The position numbers and the translations under genes were made by a program. Below the pieces are notes generated by a model. That model had not been told where the DNA came from. It searched no databases and saw only the letters and a list, made by a program, of their open reading frames with translations. From Clarkia xantiana subsp. parviflora (Eukaryota; Streptophyta; Magnoliopsida; Myrtales; Onagraceae), in contig JAPTYO010000022.1 in the NCBI GenBank assembly GCA_036873135.1, positions 6,849,785 to 6,913,784 of the forward strand: a stretch of 64,000 bases of DNA, read 5' to 3'. Of this stretch, positions 29,437 to 42,454 are shown piece by piece (the first letter of the stretch is position 1; each line of letters starts with the position of its first letter).

Positions 29437-30406
29437 TTGAAAAAGAATCAAAATTTATGATCAAATGTGTTTTGCACCATCAATGAGTTTACTGAGTTTG
29501 CTGAGTGCATTATCCGGCTCGAACGCAGGACAAATGCTCAAAACAAAGTTTTTTTCAAAAAGGTTTTATCGTCCTTTGTTTAAACTCGAATAGTAGCACT
29601 CAACTGCACAGTTAAATTATTTTTTCAAAAAAGAATCAAAACTTCCATTTTTTAAATGCTCGCTCATGCGAATGTTGAAATGACGATCTTGCCAAAAAAA
29701 GTGCGATACACCTTGGATAAGAACGAATGACACTTTGAGTTTTTTTTTTTTAAATGCTCATGCATGCTCGAAAGTAAAAATTCTACTGTTATGAAAGTTA
29801 CAACTTACAACATATTACCTGAATGACGCATATGAAATGCATTTTTGAAAGTTAAAATTCTATCCTAAGAAATTGACAACTTACAACAGTTTACCTGAAT
29901 AATGCATATGAAATGCATATTTTGAAATGAAAAATTCAGGTGAATTTTTTTAAAATAATGCAATTGAGATGTATGCGTGAATTTGAAAGCTCTATAGCTA
30001 AAAAAACTCACAATTTACCTGAAATGTTTTTTATAAAAGAAAATAATGCGTATTGAATGCATGCTTAAAAAATCAGGTAAAAAGGTTTTTTGAAAATGAT
30101 GCATATGCAATTCATGTTTGAATTTAAAAAACTCTAAGAGCTAAAAAGGAATTACAAATTTTCCTAATTTTTTTAAAAAAAAAAAAAACTTATGCACATT
30201 GAATGCACTAACAGAATTTTACAACTTACATGAAAAGTTTTTTCCAAAAAATAATGCATATGAAACACATGCTTGAAATAAAACAATCTGGTAAGTAGTT
30301 TTGAAAACAACACATGGAACGCATGTTTGAAACTAAAAGTTCTACGACTAAGAATGTGTACAATCTGTCAACATATTATTTTTCCTAAAATAATTCACAT
30401 GCGATG
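29437..30406. repeat. AT-rich degenerate minisatellite, left part
   Basis: Ten or so degenerate units of about 80-110 bp. Each has a core like AATGCATATGAAATGCATG followed by TTGAAA, then AAAATTCTA, then ACAACTTACCTGAA and a T/A-run. The same units resume at 50562 beyond Tat-4, so this is one older array cut in two. No gene. Confidence 0.75.
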
Positions 30407-30411
30407 CACAT

Positions 30412-31172
30412 TGATGGGTTTCGCTATAGCCTTTAGGCCCTTTAACGACGAGCAAACGGTGAATAGGCCCACTGGGCCTTAAAAGAGGTCAAGAAGACCA
30501 ATGCGAAGGGTCCTGACAAGATGAGTCCCGATGGTGAAGGGTCCCGACAAGGTCGGTCCCGATATGCGAGCTGGACGCTCCCGATGATATGCCTTTAAGT
30601 AGGCCCCGATGATATTCCTTTAAGTAGGCCCCGACGATATGCCTTTAAGTAGGCCCCGATATTGAATCCCTGAGAAGATTGGCCCTGTCCCGATGACGAG
30701 GGGCCCCGAGCGGTGACCAAACGAGATAACTCTGGAGTCCCCGATATTGGTCGGGACTTGCTATCAGAGGTTGAGGCCGAGAAACACGCCCTCTATCAGA
30801 GTAGTGGGGAAGTGGCCCGAGATAAGCGGAACACGGCCAAGATAAGCGGGACGTGGCCGAGATAAGCGGAACGTGGCTGAGATAAGCGGGACGTGGCCGA
30901 GATAAGCGGAACGTGGGCTAACTGCCCTGTCAGTTCATCAGGTAACTGGGGTAACTCCTCTCCTATAAAAAGGAGGAAGTTACCTCAGATCATATAGAGA
31001 CTTATATATACTCATACTTTTGCTTGCCTTGCCTGCCACGAGATTCTCATTTAATCATCAGAGAGGGATTATGGGTCACCGCCCGGTCTATTCCCCTCTT
31101 GCAGGATTACGTGGAGCGAAGAATTTCGGATTTCCGTCAAGACCGTACCAGAGTTCCAACCGTGATCCAACA
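30412..31172 (+). repeat. Tat-4 5' LTR
   Basis: 761 bp, TGATGGGTTTCG to GATCCAACA. Contains three copies of GATATGCCTTTAAGTAGGCC near 30580-30660, GAGATAAGCGGAACGTGGC repeats at 30820-30915, TATAAAA at 30964-30970 in the palindrome 30946-30988, and a variant of the leader block near 31056. Confidence 0.95.
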
Positions 31173-31173
31173 T

Positions 31174-31190
31174 TGGCGCCGTCTGTGGGA
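31174..31190 (+). other. Tat-4 primer-binding site
   Basis: TGGCGCCGTCTGTGGGA, one base after the LTR, as in Tat-3. Confidence 0.75.
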
Positions 31191-31209
31191 ACGTAACGAA
31201 AAGCCAAAA

Positions 31210-34200
31210 ATGACTTCTACTCGTTCAATGGCGGCTGGCAAGCAGAAAAAGCGAGGACAATCTGGTGGTTCCCGTCACCCTGCTGGAACTCTGAATTCAG
31301 GGCCGCCGGAGCGTGTTGTGGACCAAAATCCCCCCGCTGAAGTTTCCCGAACAGGGGGGTACAATGAAGTTCCTGAGGATACTGCTCAACACCAAGAGAA
31401 TAGGGAGGAGGATGCTCCTCCAAACGCGGACCTGACGAAGGCTGTGGCTGATGTTATGCCGATTTTCTTGGAGGCCATGGAGGCTCTCCTAGAGCGGAGA
31501 GAGGCTTCCAAGAAGAAGGAGGAGGTGCCTCCGCCGAGGGAGGTTCGGAATCTGCAGGAGGCCCAACCCAGAAACCGGGACGACAAGGGCAAGGAGTCCG
31601 TTCAGTCGGAGCGATTTGTGATCGATGGGCCTGGACCGGTTTAGCATAGGACCATTCCCCTTAATGGTCCCATCACCCCCAACCAGGTGGTGAAGATCGT
31701 GAATATCTGCATGGGGGACCAGAAGCAGATGATGTCGGAACTGAGGGATCGATCCACCCATCCCTTTGTTCCCCGATTGATAGACACCCTCGCCCCGCCA
31801 GGGCTGGGTATCCCCACAATTAAGGAGTATGATGGCGAGGGAGATCCAGTTCGCCATGTCCAGAAGCATGTCATGGCCTGTCTGGGCAGAGCCCCTGATG
31901 ATGATACCGTGTGTGTCCTGTTCCCGGCCACATTGGGAGAAAGGGCGCTGACGTGGTTCTTCAGCCTGCCCCCTGGGTGCATCTCCAGCTGGGCTGATAT
32001 GCACGACCGTTTTATTCAGCAGTACCAGGGTCGTCGGCGCCTCTTGATGAGCGTGAGGTCCCTGGCCCAGGTGGTGCAGAGGCCCGACGAATCGCTGGCG
32101 CATTATTACCAGCGGTACACTGCTAGTGTGGCCGAGATCGATGAGGAGATATCGGAGGGAGAGACTATCCGCACCTTCCTTCGGAACCTGACAGCCCCCT
32201 ATGGTTCCGACCTGATGCACAGCGTGGCTGCGAAGGCCGTGTGGAGCATGGAGGCGTTGCAGACGAGGGTAAAGCAGCAAATCGATGTGCAAGAGTCGAA
32301 AATAGCTGCCGGAGAGCTTGATCCTCCGAAGTCAAATAAGGGGAAGCAGTCGTTCAAACCATTGGACGACCGTAAGCGGAAGGATAAATCCGAGGGCAGT
32401 CGGAGTTGAGGCCGCTCTGATCAAAGGGAGGACAGGCGTCCCCCGAGGACGGACAACCAGGAGGATCATCACATTCCTCTCAACAGTTCTATGGCTGCCG
32501 TGTTAACGGTGATGGATCGATAGAGTATCTCCAGGTACCCCCCGAAGAAGGAAGGAGAATTTTTGGGAGCTCGCACCGATCGTTACTGTCGGTTCCACCG
32601 CGCCAGCGGTGGCAACACTAACCATTGTCGGGAGTTGAAGAAGGATATCGAAAAGCTGATCCAGAAAGGGAAGCTTAAGGAGTTTGTGGCTGAGAGGCGG
32701 TCTCGATCCCGCTACCGATCTCGATCGCGGTCCCGTTCCCGATCCCGATCCCGCGATCGGTCCCCAAAGAAGAAGAAGTCTGAGCCGGAGTCTTCTGGTG
32801 CCCGTAAGGAGAAGCGGGGCACCATTAACGTGATTCATGGGGGATTGGCTGCAGGAGGTGATACCACAGCCTCTCGGGAGGTATATGCCTCTAGAATTTC
32901 TGCTGCTGTGGTGCTGGGCAAGAGGTCCCGATCCTGGACCGCGAAGGAAGAGATGGTGATTTCCTTTTCAGCGAAGGACCTGGTAGGTGTGGAGACTCCA
33001 CACGATGATGCTTTGGTCGTGACCCTGGACGTGGATGGGTACGAGATGAAGCGAATTTTGATCGACGGAGGGAGCTCTTCCTATATTCTGTTTATGGATG
33101 CGCTGAAGGCCATGGGGAAAACGAAGAAGGACCTGAAGCAGGTGAACTTCCCGATGGTTGGATTCTCTGGTTCTATCTCCTATCCGCTGTGAATAATCAC
33201 CTTACCAGTGGAGTTCGGTAGTGGGTGGAAAGTGGAAAGAAGAAATGTGGAGTTCGTGGTGGCTGAGTCCGCGGGGACCTATAATGCGATTATCGGGAGA
33301 ACTACCATCAACCCCCTGAGGGCAGTTGCCTCGACTGTTCACCAGAAGATGAAGTTCCCGACTGACCACGAAGTCGGGGAGGTCAAGGGCGACCAGGTGG
33401 CTTCCAGGAAGTGCTACGTTAATGCCACCCGAAGGAGAAGACGGGAGGCTATGACTATCCTCCAGACCGATGCTGATCCTAGAGAGTAGTTTGGGCGTCC
33501 CGCCCCCATGGAGGATTTGAAGGAAGTCGAGATTGACAAGCCTCAGAGGAAGGTGAAAATCGGGTCCTCCCTGTCTGACGAGAGGGCCCGAGAATTGATT
33601 GAGCTGCTGAAGGAGTTCAAGGAGCTGTTTGCCTGGTCCCCGAGTGATATGCCAGGTATCAGCCCCGACGTGATTGTGCATGAATTGAAGATTGACCCCG
33701 CGATCAAGCCTATTTCGCAGAAAAGACGTCTGATGGGCGCAGACAAAAGAATCGCGATCCAGCAGGAGGTGGGCAGGTTGCTCGATGCTGGATTTATCAA
33801 GGAGCTCTGATTCCAGACTTGGGTCGCCAACCCGGTTCTGGTGAAGAAGAGCAATGGGAAATGGCGGATGTGTGTTGATTTCCGCGACTTGAATAAGTCT
33901 TGCCCGAAGGATTGTTACCCGCTTCCGAGGATCGACCAGTTGGTGGATGCTACGTCGGGACATGAATTGTTGAGCTTCATGGATGCATACTCTTGCTATA
34001 ATCAGATCAAGATGGCTAAGGAGGATGCCCCCCACACTGCTTTTTATTCTGATAGTGACATCTATCACTACGATGTCATGCCCTTTGGATTGATTAATGC
34101 CGGGGCAACTTATCAAAGGATGGTGAACAAGCTGTTCGGGGACATGCTGGGGAAAACCATGGAGGCTTACGTGGACGATATGCTGGTAAAGTCCCGACAG

Positions 34201-36125
34201 GCAGAAGATCATGTAAGCAACTTGGCGGTGGCATTTGAGCGGATGAGGCTTCATCAAGTTCGTTTTAACCCAGCCAAATGCGCCTTTGGAGTGCACTCGG
34301 GGAAGTTTTTGGGCTTTATGGTGAGCCAAAGGGGAATTGAGGTGAACCCCGAGAAGCAGTCTCCGACAAATCATCGGGAGGTGCAAGTGCTGAATGGCCG
34401 ACTAGCTGCAATGAATCGCTTCCTCTCCAAGGTAAGTGACCGATCCATGCCATTTTTTGAATTACTGAGGGCCAACAAGAAGTTCGAGTGGACTGCCAAG
34501 TGTGAAGAGGCATTCCAGGCACTCAAGCAGCACCTCCGCACCCTCCCACCATTGGCATAACCGATTCCAGGCGAGCCGCTCTATCTATATTTGGTTGTTT
34601 CCGAGTTTCCTATTAGCTCTGTGTTAGTGAAGATTGTCGAGGGTAACCAAGTCCCCGTTTATTATGTAAGCAAGGCGTTTGCCAAGTCTAAAATGAATTA
34701 TCCCGCCGTTGAGAAGTATCTTTTTGCGTTGATCATTACTGCTCGGAAGCTGAGGCCTTACTTCCATGCGCATGAGATTACTGTGTTGACGAATCAGCCT
34801 TTGAATCATTTTTTAAACCGACCTGATGCATCGGGGAGATTAGTGAAATGGGCAGTCGAGCTTAGTGAGTTCCGTATTCACTTTGCTCCGAGAACGGCTA
34901 TTAAAGGTCAGGCGTTGGTGGATTTCATAGCAGAGTCTACAGCCCCCGATCTGGAAGAAGCGGGTCTTGTAGAGGGGGCAACCATGGAGGTCCCGATAGC
35001 AGAGCAACCAGAAATGGCAGAGCAATCAGAACAACCAAATGAGGAAAATACTTGGGAAATGTACACTGATGGCTCTTCGAGTTCAGACGGATCAGGAGCA
35101 GGGTTCGTATTGATACCACCTGGCGGAGGCGAGCCCCTTCGATATGCTTTGGCCTTAACGTTTAGGGCCACCAACAATGAAGCTGAGTATGAGGCTCTTA
35201 TCACAGGCCTCAAAATTGCCAAAGGTACGGGAGTTGGACACTTAAGGGTGAAATGTGACGCTGGCCTGATTGTGAATCAAGTCCAAGGACGATATGAGGA
35301 AAAGAGCCCGGTGATGAGAAAGTACCTGCATGAGGTGCAAGTCTTGAAGGAGAGTTTCAAAATTTTCGATATTGAGGGAATCCTGAGGGAGGAAAATGCG
35401 GAAGCGGATGCCTTGAGCAAATTTGCCTTGGGGGCACCCCTCGAGGAAAATCGGAAGGTGCACTTCTTGGAGAAGGTGATCTTGTCGACCACCGATCCAT
35501 CGGAGCTGTGTGCCACTGAAGCAGGATCGGAGGAGGAGCCTACTTGGATGACCCCGATAGCCGCGTATCTGACCACGGGGGCAGTCCCCGATGATGAAGT
35601 AGTAGCTGACAGGATACGCCGGATCGCGGTTAATTACGTGGTGGTGGACAATTAGCTGTACAAAAATGGGTGGTTCTCAACTCCTTACTTGAAATGTGTG
35701 GACGAGCCCGACGCAAATCGGATCCTTAGGGAGGTGCACGAAGGGGTCGCGGCTTGTCACGAAGGTGCCCGATCCATTGCGAGGAAAGTGCTGAATTTAG
35801 GCTATTACTGGCCTTCGATGAGCAAGGAGGCGACGATGTTAGTCCGATCTTGTGACGCGTGCCCGAGGTATGCCCCGAATAGCGTGGCTCCGGCTCCTAA
35901 TCTGACGTCCATCAAGAGTGCTTGGCCCTTCGCGCAGTAGGGTATCGACTTGGTGGGACCCCTCCCACAAGCACAAGGTCACTGTAAATATTTGCTTGTA
36001 GCCATTAATTATTTCTCAAAATGGATAGAAGCTAAGGCATTGGCCAAGACAACGGGGAACCAAATCGTCAAGTTTCTCCAGACCCATATTATATCCAGAT
36101 ACGCGATTCCTAAGGTGTTGATCAG
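31210..36125 (+). pseudogene. Tat-4 gag-pol, 5' part
   Basis: From ATG 31210 (MTSTRSMAAGKQ) one reading frame covers the Gag core (about 31690-32230), a C-x2-H-x4-H-x4-C knuckle (YCRFHRASGGNTNHC near 32580, where the Gly-His is changed to Gly-Asn), an Arg-Ser tract (about 32700-32760), protease (ILIDGGSSS near 33057), RT (YVDD near 34170), RNase H, archaeal-type RNase H (near 35060) and integrase up to the second Asp. Stops in frame: 31642 TAG, 32407 TGA, 32521 TAG, 33190 TGA, 33487 TAG, 33808 TGA, 34558 TAA, 35653 TAG and 35938 TAG. There is one in-frame 21-base deletion in RT (near 34356) and no frameshift. It is cut by Tat-5 in ATC-AG of the ISDNGPP motif. Confidence 0.95.
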
Positions 36126-36820
36126 TGATGGGTTCGATTACACCCGTCAGGCCCTTTAACGGGGAGGAAATGGCAAACAGGCCCACCAGACCCAAAATGA
36201 AGGTCAAGATGACCTAGGAGGAGGGTCCCGACAAAGGGAGTCCCGATGATGAAAGGTCCCGACAGAGTCGGTCCCGACAGATGAGCTGGAAGCTCCCGAT
36301 GAGAAGCCTTTAAGTAGGCCCCGATGATGAATCCCTGAGAATGATTGGCCCTGTCACGATGACGAGGGGCCTCGAGCTGTGACATAACGAGATAACTCTG
36401 GAGTCCCCGACGGGAGTCGGGACTCGTTACCAGAGGATAAGGCCAAGATATGCGGGGCGTGGCCGAGATACGCGGGACGTGGTTAAGATACACGGAGCGT
36501 GGCCGAGATACGCGGGGCATGGCCGAGATACGCAAGATCACACCCGAGATACGCGGGATACGGGCTAACCACCCCTAACGGTTCACCAGGTACCTGAGGC
36601 ATCTCTTTGCCTATAAAAGGGCAGGAGGTCACCTCAGAACATTACTTTGAATTCAATACACTTTGAGATTACTGCTTGCCAGTCATACGAGATACTCATT
36701 TAAGCATCGGAGAGGGATTCTGGGTCACCGCCCGGTCTATCCCCTCTTGCAGGATTGCGTGGAGCAAAGGATCTAGGATTGCCGTCAAAGTCCGTACCAG
36801 AGTTCCACCGTGATCCAACA
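36126..36820 (+). repeat. Tat-5 5' LTR
   Basis: 695 bp, TGATGGGTTCGATTACACCC to GATCCAACA. GAGATACGCGG-type repeats lie at 36445-36560, TATAAAA at 36612-36618 inside the palindrome 36594-36637, and GCATCGGAGAGGG at about 36704. The PBS TGGCGCCGTCTGTGGGA starts at 36822. Confidence 0.95.
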
Positions 36821-36855
36821 TTGGCGCCGTCTGTGGGAATCAAACAAAAGCTGAT

Positions 36856-38228
36856 ATGCCTTCTACTCGATCGATGGCGGCTGGCAAGCACAGAAGACAG
36901 GGACAGTCCGGTGGTTCCCGTCACCCCGCTGCAACGAAATTGGATTCAGTACCGGAACAAAAGGAAAACCAGAACCATCCCCCGGCTGAGCTCTCCCAGA
37001 CAGGGGGGCACAACGGAGATCCCGAAGATATTGCTCCTCAGCACCAGGGCAATGGGGGGCAGGAGGCTCCCCCAGCTACGGACCTGACAAGGGCCGTGGC
37101 GGAAGCCATGCCTATGTTTCTGGCGGCCGTAGAGGCTCTCTTGGATCGGAGAGAGGCTGCAAAGAGGCAGGAGGAGATGCCCCCGTTGGAGGAAGTGGCC
37201 CCGCCAGTAGAGGGTCGGAACGCATAGGAAGCCCCGCCCCGAAGCCAGGACAGAGGTAGGGCAACCGGTCAGCCGGAGAGGTTCGTGGTTGATGGGCCAG
37301 GACCAGTACAGCACAGGACCATTCCCTTGAATGGTCCCATCACTCCCGACCAGGTGGTAAAGATCGTGAACATCTGTATGGGAGAGCAAAAGCCGCTGGT
37401 GTCGGAGCTAAGGGATCGATCCACTCATCCCTTCGTCCCCCGAATCATCGACACCCTAGCCCCGCCTGGGCTAGGCATCCCCACGATAACGGAGTATGAT
37501 GGCGAAGGAGATCCAGTTCGTCATGTCCAGAAGCACCTCATGGCGTGTCTGGGAAGAGCCCCGAGCGAGGACATAGTGTGTACGCTGTTCCCGAACACAC
37601 TGGGAGAAAGAGCCCTAACCTGGTTCTTTAGTCTGCCCCCAGGCTGCATCACTTGCTGGGCAGACATGCACGACCGATTCATTCAGCAGTACCAGGGTCG
37701 GAGGCGTTTATTGAAGAGCGTGAGGTCCCTGACCCAGGTGGTGCAAAGGCCAGACGAATCACTAGCGCACTATTACCAGCGGTACACGGCCAGTGTAGCA
37801 GAAACAAACGAGGAAATCTCAGAGGGCGAAACCATCCGTACCTTCATTCGGAACCTGACAGCCCCCTATGGCTCCGACCTGATGCACAGCGTGGCTGAGA
37901 AAGCTGTGTGGAACATGGAGGCATTACAGAAGAGGGTGAAACGGCAGATCGATGTCCAGGAGTCGAAGATAGCCGTGGGAGAGCTGGAGCCCCCAAAGTC
38001 TAACAAAGGGAAGCAGTCGGTTAAACCTTTTGACGATCGTAAGTCAAAAGGTAAACCCGACAGTAGCAGGAATCGAGGCCGTCCGGATCGGAGGGACGAT
38101 AGGCGTTCTTCAAGGAAGGATAACCGGGAGGATCTCGATATTCCTCTCAACTATTCCATGGCGGAAGTGCTGACAGTCATGGAACGACAAGGTATCTCCA
38201 GGTACCCCCGAAGAAAGATGGAGAATTC
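36856..38228 (+). pseudogene. Tat-5 gag
   Basis: ATG 36856 (MPSTRSMAAGKHRR), N-terminal helix DRREAAKRQEEMPP, TAG 37225-37227 (relative CAG), then an uninterrupted Gag core 37285-38200: TPDQVVKIVNICMG, DGEGDPVRHVQKHL, ERALTWFFSLPPGCIT, WADMHDRFIQQYQGRRRLL, SDLMHSVAEKAVW. At 38205-38209 a run of five C replaces the six C of Tat-4 and Tat-6, which throws the frame off just before the zinc knuckle. The knuckle then continues in the next frame from about 38229. Confidence 0.93.
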
Positions 38229-41200
38229 TTGGGATCCCGCACGGATCGCTACTGTCGATTTCACCGCGCAAATGGTCATGACACCAATCACTGTCGGGAA
38301 CTGAAGAAGGAGATTGAAAAGCTGATCCAGAAGGGGAAGCTCAAGGAATTCGTCGGGGATAAGCGGTGTCGATCCCGCTCTCGGTCCCGATCGCGGTCCC
38401 GTTCCCGATCCCGCGTTCGGTCCCCAAAAAAGAAGAGAACTGATCCAGAGTCATCCGGTGCTCGCAAGGAGAGACGGGTTATCAACGTGATTCATGGAGG
38501 ATTTGCTGCTGGAGGTGATACCTCATCCGCCCGAGATGTCTATGCCTCTAGAATCCCTACAGTAGTGGTGTTGGGTAAGAGGTCCCGATCCTGGACCTTA
38601 AAAGAAGAGATGGTAATCTCCTTCTCGTCGGAAGACCTCATAGGCGTGGAGACCCCGCACGACGATGCCTTGGTGGTAACCTTGGATGTAGACGAGTTCG
38701 AAATGAAGAGAATTCTAATCGACGGAGGGAGCTCCTCCGACATTCTATTCATGGACGCGCTGGAGGCTATGGGGAAGACAAAGAAAGATCTGAAGGAGGC
38801 AAATTTCCCGATGGTCGGGTTCTCTGGCTCAACCTCCTATCCGTTAGGAGTAATCACCTTACCAGTGGAGTTTGGTAGCGGGTGGAAATCAGAAAGGAGG
38901 AACGTGGAATTTGCCGTGGTTGATTCCGCAGGGACCTACAACGCGATTATCGGGAGAACCACCATTAATCCCCTGATGGCGGTTGCCTCGACAGTGCACC
39001 AGAAGATGAAGTTCCCGACCGACCACGGAGTCGGAGAGGTCAAGGGCGACCAGGTGGCTTCCCGAAAATGCTATGTTAATGCCACCCGGAGGAGGAGGCG
39101 AGAGGCCATGACTGTCCTCTAGACAGACACAGATCCCAGAGAAGAGTTTGGGCATCCCGCCCCCGTAGAAGATCTGAAAGAAGTTGAGATCGACGGACCC
39201 CAGAGGAAGGTGAAAATCGGGTCTGCTCTGACTGAGGAGACAGCCCAAAAATTGGTGGAATTATTGAAGGAGTTCAAGGAACTGTTTGCCTGGTCCCCGA
39301 GCGATATGCCAGGAATCAGCCCCGACGTGATCGTCCACGAGCTGAAGATATACCCCGCGATCAAGCCTATCACGCAGAAAAGACGTCCGATGGGCACGGA
39401 CAAGAAGATCGCGATGCAGCAGGAGGTGGGCAGGTTGCTCGATGCTGGGTTCATTAAGGAGCTCCGATTCCAGACTTGGGTTGCCAACCCAGTGTTGGTA
39501 AAGAAGACTAACGGGAAATGGCGAATGTGTGTGGACTTCCGCGACTTGAACAAGGCTTGCCCAAAGGACTGCTATCCACTCCCGAGAATCGACCAATTGG
39601 TGGATGCCACGTCGGGACACGAACTGTTGAGTTTCATGGACGCGTATTCAGGCTACAACCAAATCAAGATGGCCAAGGAAGACGCTCCCCACACAGCGTT
39701 CTACGCAGACAGTGACATCTATCACTACGATGTCATGCCTTTCGGGTTGATCAATGCTGGGGCAACCTATCAGCGGATGGTGAACAAGCTGTTTGGAGAT
39801 ATGGTGGGAGAAACCATGGAGGCTTACGTGGATGATATGCTGTTGAAGTCCCGACAAGCCGAGGATCACGTGCACAACCTAACCATGGCATTTGAGCGGA
39901 TGAGGCTCCACCAAGTTCGCTTGAACCCGACGAAATGCGCCTTCGGAGTCCACTCAGGGAAGTTTTTGGGCTTCATGGTGAGCCAAAGAGGAATTGAAGT
40001 GAATCCTGAGAAGCTGAGGGCAATCGAGGAGATGCAGTCTCCGATCAACCATCGGGAGGTACAAGTGCTGAATGGTCGACTAGCTGCAATGAATCGCTTC
40101 TTGTCCAAAGCCAGCGACCGATCAATGCCGTTTTTTGAAGTCTCGAGGGCCAACAAAAAATTCGAGTGGACCGCCAAATGTGAAGAGGCGTTCCAAGCAC
40201 TCAAGCAACACCTTCGCACCCTCCCGCCGTTAGCAAAACCGGTTCCAGGCGAGCCGCTCTATCTTTAGTTGGCTGTTTCTGAATTTGCCATTAGCTCTGT
40301 GTTAGTAAAGATTGTCGAGGGTAATCAAGTCCCCGTTTATTATGTAAGCAAGGCGTTTGCCAAGTCTGAATTAAACTATCCCGCTGTTGAGAAGTACCTC
40401 TTTGCGTTGATTATTACTACTCGGAAGCTAAGGCCTTATTTCCACGCACACGAGATTACTGTGCTGACGAACCAGCCTTTGAAGCATTTTTTGAACCGAC
40501 CGGATGCGTCGGGAAGATTAGTGAAATGGGCAGTAGAGCTTAGTGAGTTTCGAATACACTTTGCTCTAAGAACGGCCATCAAGGGCCAGGCGTTGGCGGA
40601 TTTTATAGCAGAATCTACAGTCCCCGATCTAGAAGAAGCGGGCCCTGTAGAGGGGGCAACCATAGAGGTCCCGATAGAAGAACAACCAGAGAGGGCAGAG
40701 CAATCAGAACAGCCAAACAAGGAAAATACCTGGGAGATGTATACGGATGGCTCCGCGAGTTCGGACGGATCAGGAGCGGGCTTTTTGTTGATACCACCGG
40801 GTGAAGGTGAACCGCTCCGATACGCCTTGGCTTTAACATTCAAGGCCACAAACAACGAAGCAGAATATGAAGCTCTTATCAGGGGCCTAAAAATTGCTAA
40901 AGGCACTGGAATCGATCACTTAAGAGTGAAGTGCGACGCAGCTTTAATCGTGAACCAGGTTCAAGGGCGATACGAAGCAAGGAGTCCGTTAATGAAGAAG
41001 TATCTGCGAGAGGTACAAGCCCTGAAAGAGAGCTTCAAAAGCTTCGATATCGAGGCAATTCTGAGGGAGGAAAACGTAGAGGCAGACGCCTTGAGCAAAT
41101 TTGCCCTGGGGGCACCCTTGGAAGAAAATCGGAAGGTGCACTTCTTGGAGAAGGTGATCTTATCGACCATCGACCCAACGCAGGTATGCACCATTGAGGC

Positions 41201-42454
41201 AAAATCGGAGGAGGAGCCCACTTGGATGACCCCGATAGTCGCGTATCTGACTACGGGGGCAGTCCCCGATGATAAGGTAACAGCAGACAGGATATGTCGG
41301 ATCGCGTCTAATTATGTGATGCTGGACAATCAGCTATACAAGAAGGGCTGGTTCTCCACTCCGTACTTAAAGTGTGTGGCAGAACCCGACACCAATCGAA
41401 TCCTGAAGGAAATGCATGAAGGGGTCGCGGCTTGTCACGAAGGGGCCCGATCCATTATGAGGAAGGTGTTGAACTTGGGCTACTATTGGCCCACGATGAA
41501 CAAAGAAGCAACGGCGTTGGTCCGATCCTGCGACGCGTGCCAGAGGTACGCCCCGAGTATCGTGGCTCCGGCTGCTAATCTGACACCCATCAAGAGCGCT
41601 TGGCCCTTCGCGCAGTGGGGCATCGACTTGGTGGGACCTCTTCCACAAGCACAAGGACAATGTAAGTATTTACTTGTAGCTATCGATTATTTTTCGAAAT
41701 GGATAGAGGCAAAGGCGTTGGCCAGAACAACAGGGAACCAGATCGTCAAGTTCCTCCAGACCCATATTGTGTCCAGATATGGGATTCCTAAGGTGGTGAT
41801 CAGCGACAATGGTCCACCGTTTAACGGCTCTCAGGTGAGGGAGTATCTGGAGGAGTTGAACATCGAGCATCGGACCGCGTCCGTACGCCATGCTCAGACT
41901 AATGGCCAGGTGGAATCGGCCAACAAAATCGTGATGGATGGCCTGAAGAAGAGGGTCTATGCCTTGAAGGGCAAGTGGCTGAATGAACTGGAAAACGTGC
42001 TTTGGGTTGTTAGAACGACACCCAAACGATCAACAGGGGAGACTCCGTTTGGCCTCGTTTATGGCACGGAAGCTGTTGCCCCCATGGAAGTAGATGTGGC
42101 GTCCCACCGGATGAGATATTACGAGCCCTTGACGAATAATGAGACGTCTGGACTTGGACTTACTCGAAGAGAAGAGGCGGGAAGCCGATGAAGTCCAAGC
42201 TCGAATGCGTTTGGCGACGGCCAGGTACTACAATCGGCGAGTGAAGTCCCGACAGTTCTTCGTCGGGGAGCTAGTTTGGCGTCGCAACGAGTTCACCCTT
42301 TTTGTATCGAATCAACAAGATGTCACCAAAATGGGAAGGACCTTATAAGGTCATGGGGATGCCAGCTCCAAATGCATACAAGTTGGAAGACCTCGATAGC
42401 AGAACGTTAAAGCATTCTTTTAGTGGCGAACAATTGAAGAAACACCATGCTTGA
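38229..42454 (+). pseudogene. Tat-5 pol
   Basis: Knuckle YCRFHRANGHDTNHC, Arg-Ser tract, protease (ILIDGGSSSDIL), RT (YVDD near 39830), first RNase H, archaeal-type RNase H (near 40738), and integrase with CDACQRY, GIDLVG, ISDNGPPF and GQVESANK all present. Breaks: TAG 39120-39122 (Leu codon in relatives), TAG 40266-40268 (Tyr codon in relatives), a 5-base deletion near 42138, and an extra T near 42303 in the C-terminal part. It ends at TGA 42452-42454. Apart from these four changes the protein is close to that of Tat-3. Confidence 0.95.

Noticed and set aside
33202..34386. 394-codon minus-strand frame, with similar ones at 56520-57572 and elsewhere opposite RT
   Set aside because: It mirrors the conserved RT codons of the plus-strand pol and appears wherever pol is present. 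No independent protein features, so treated as a shadow frame.
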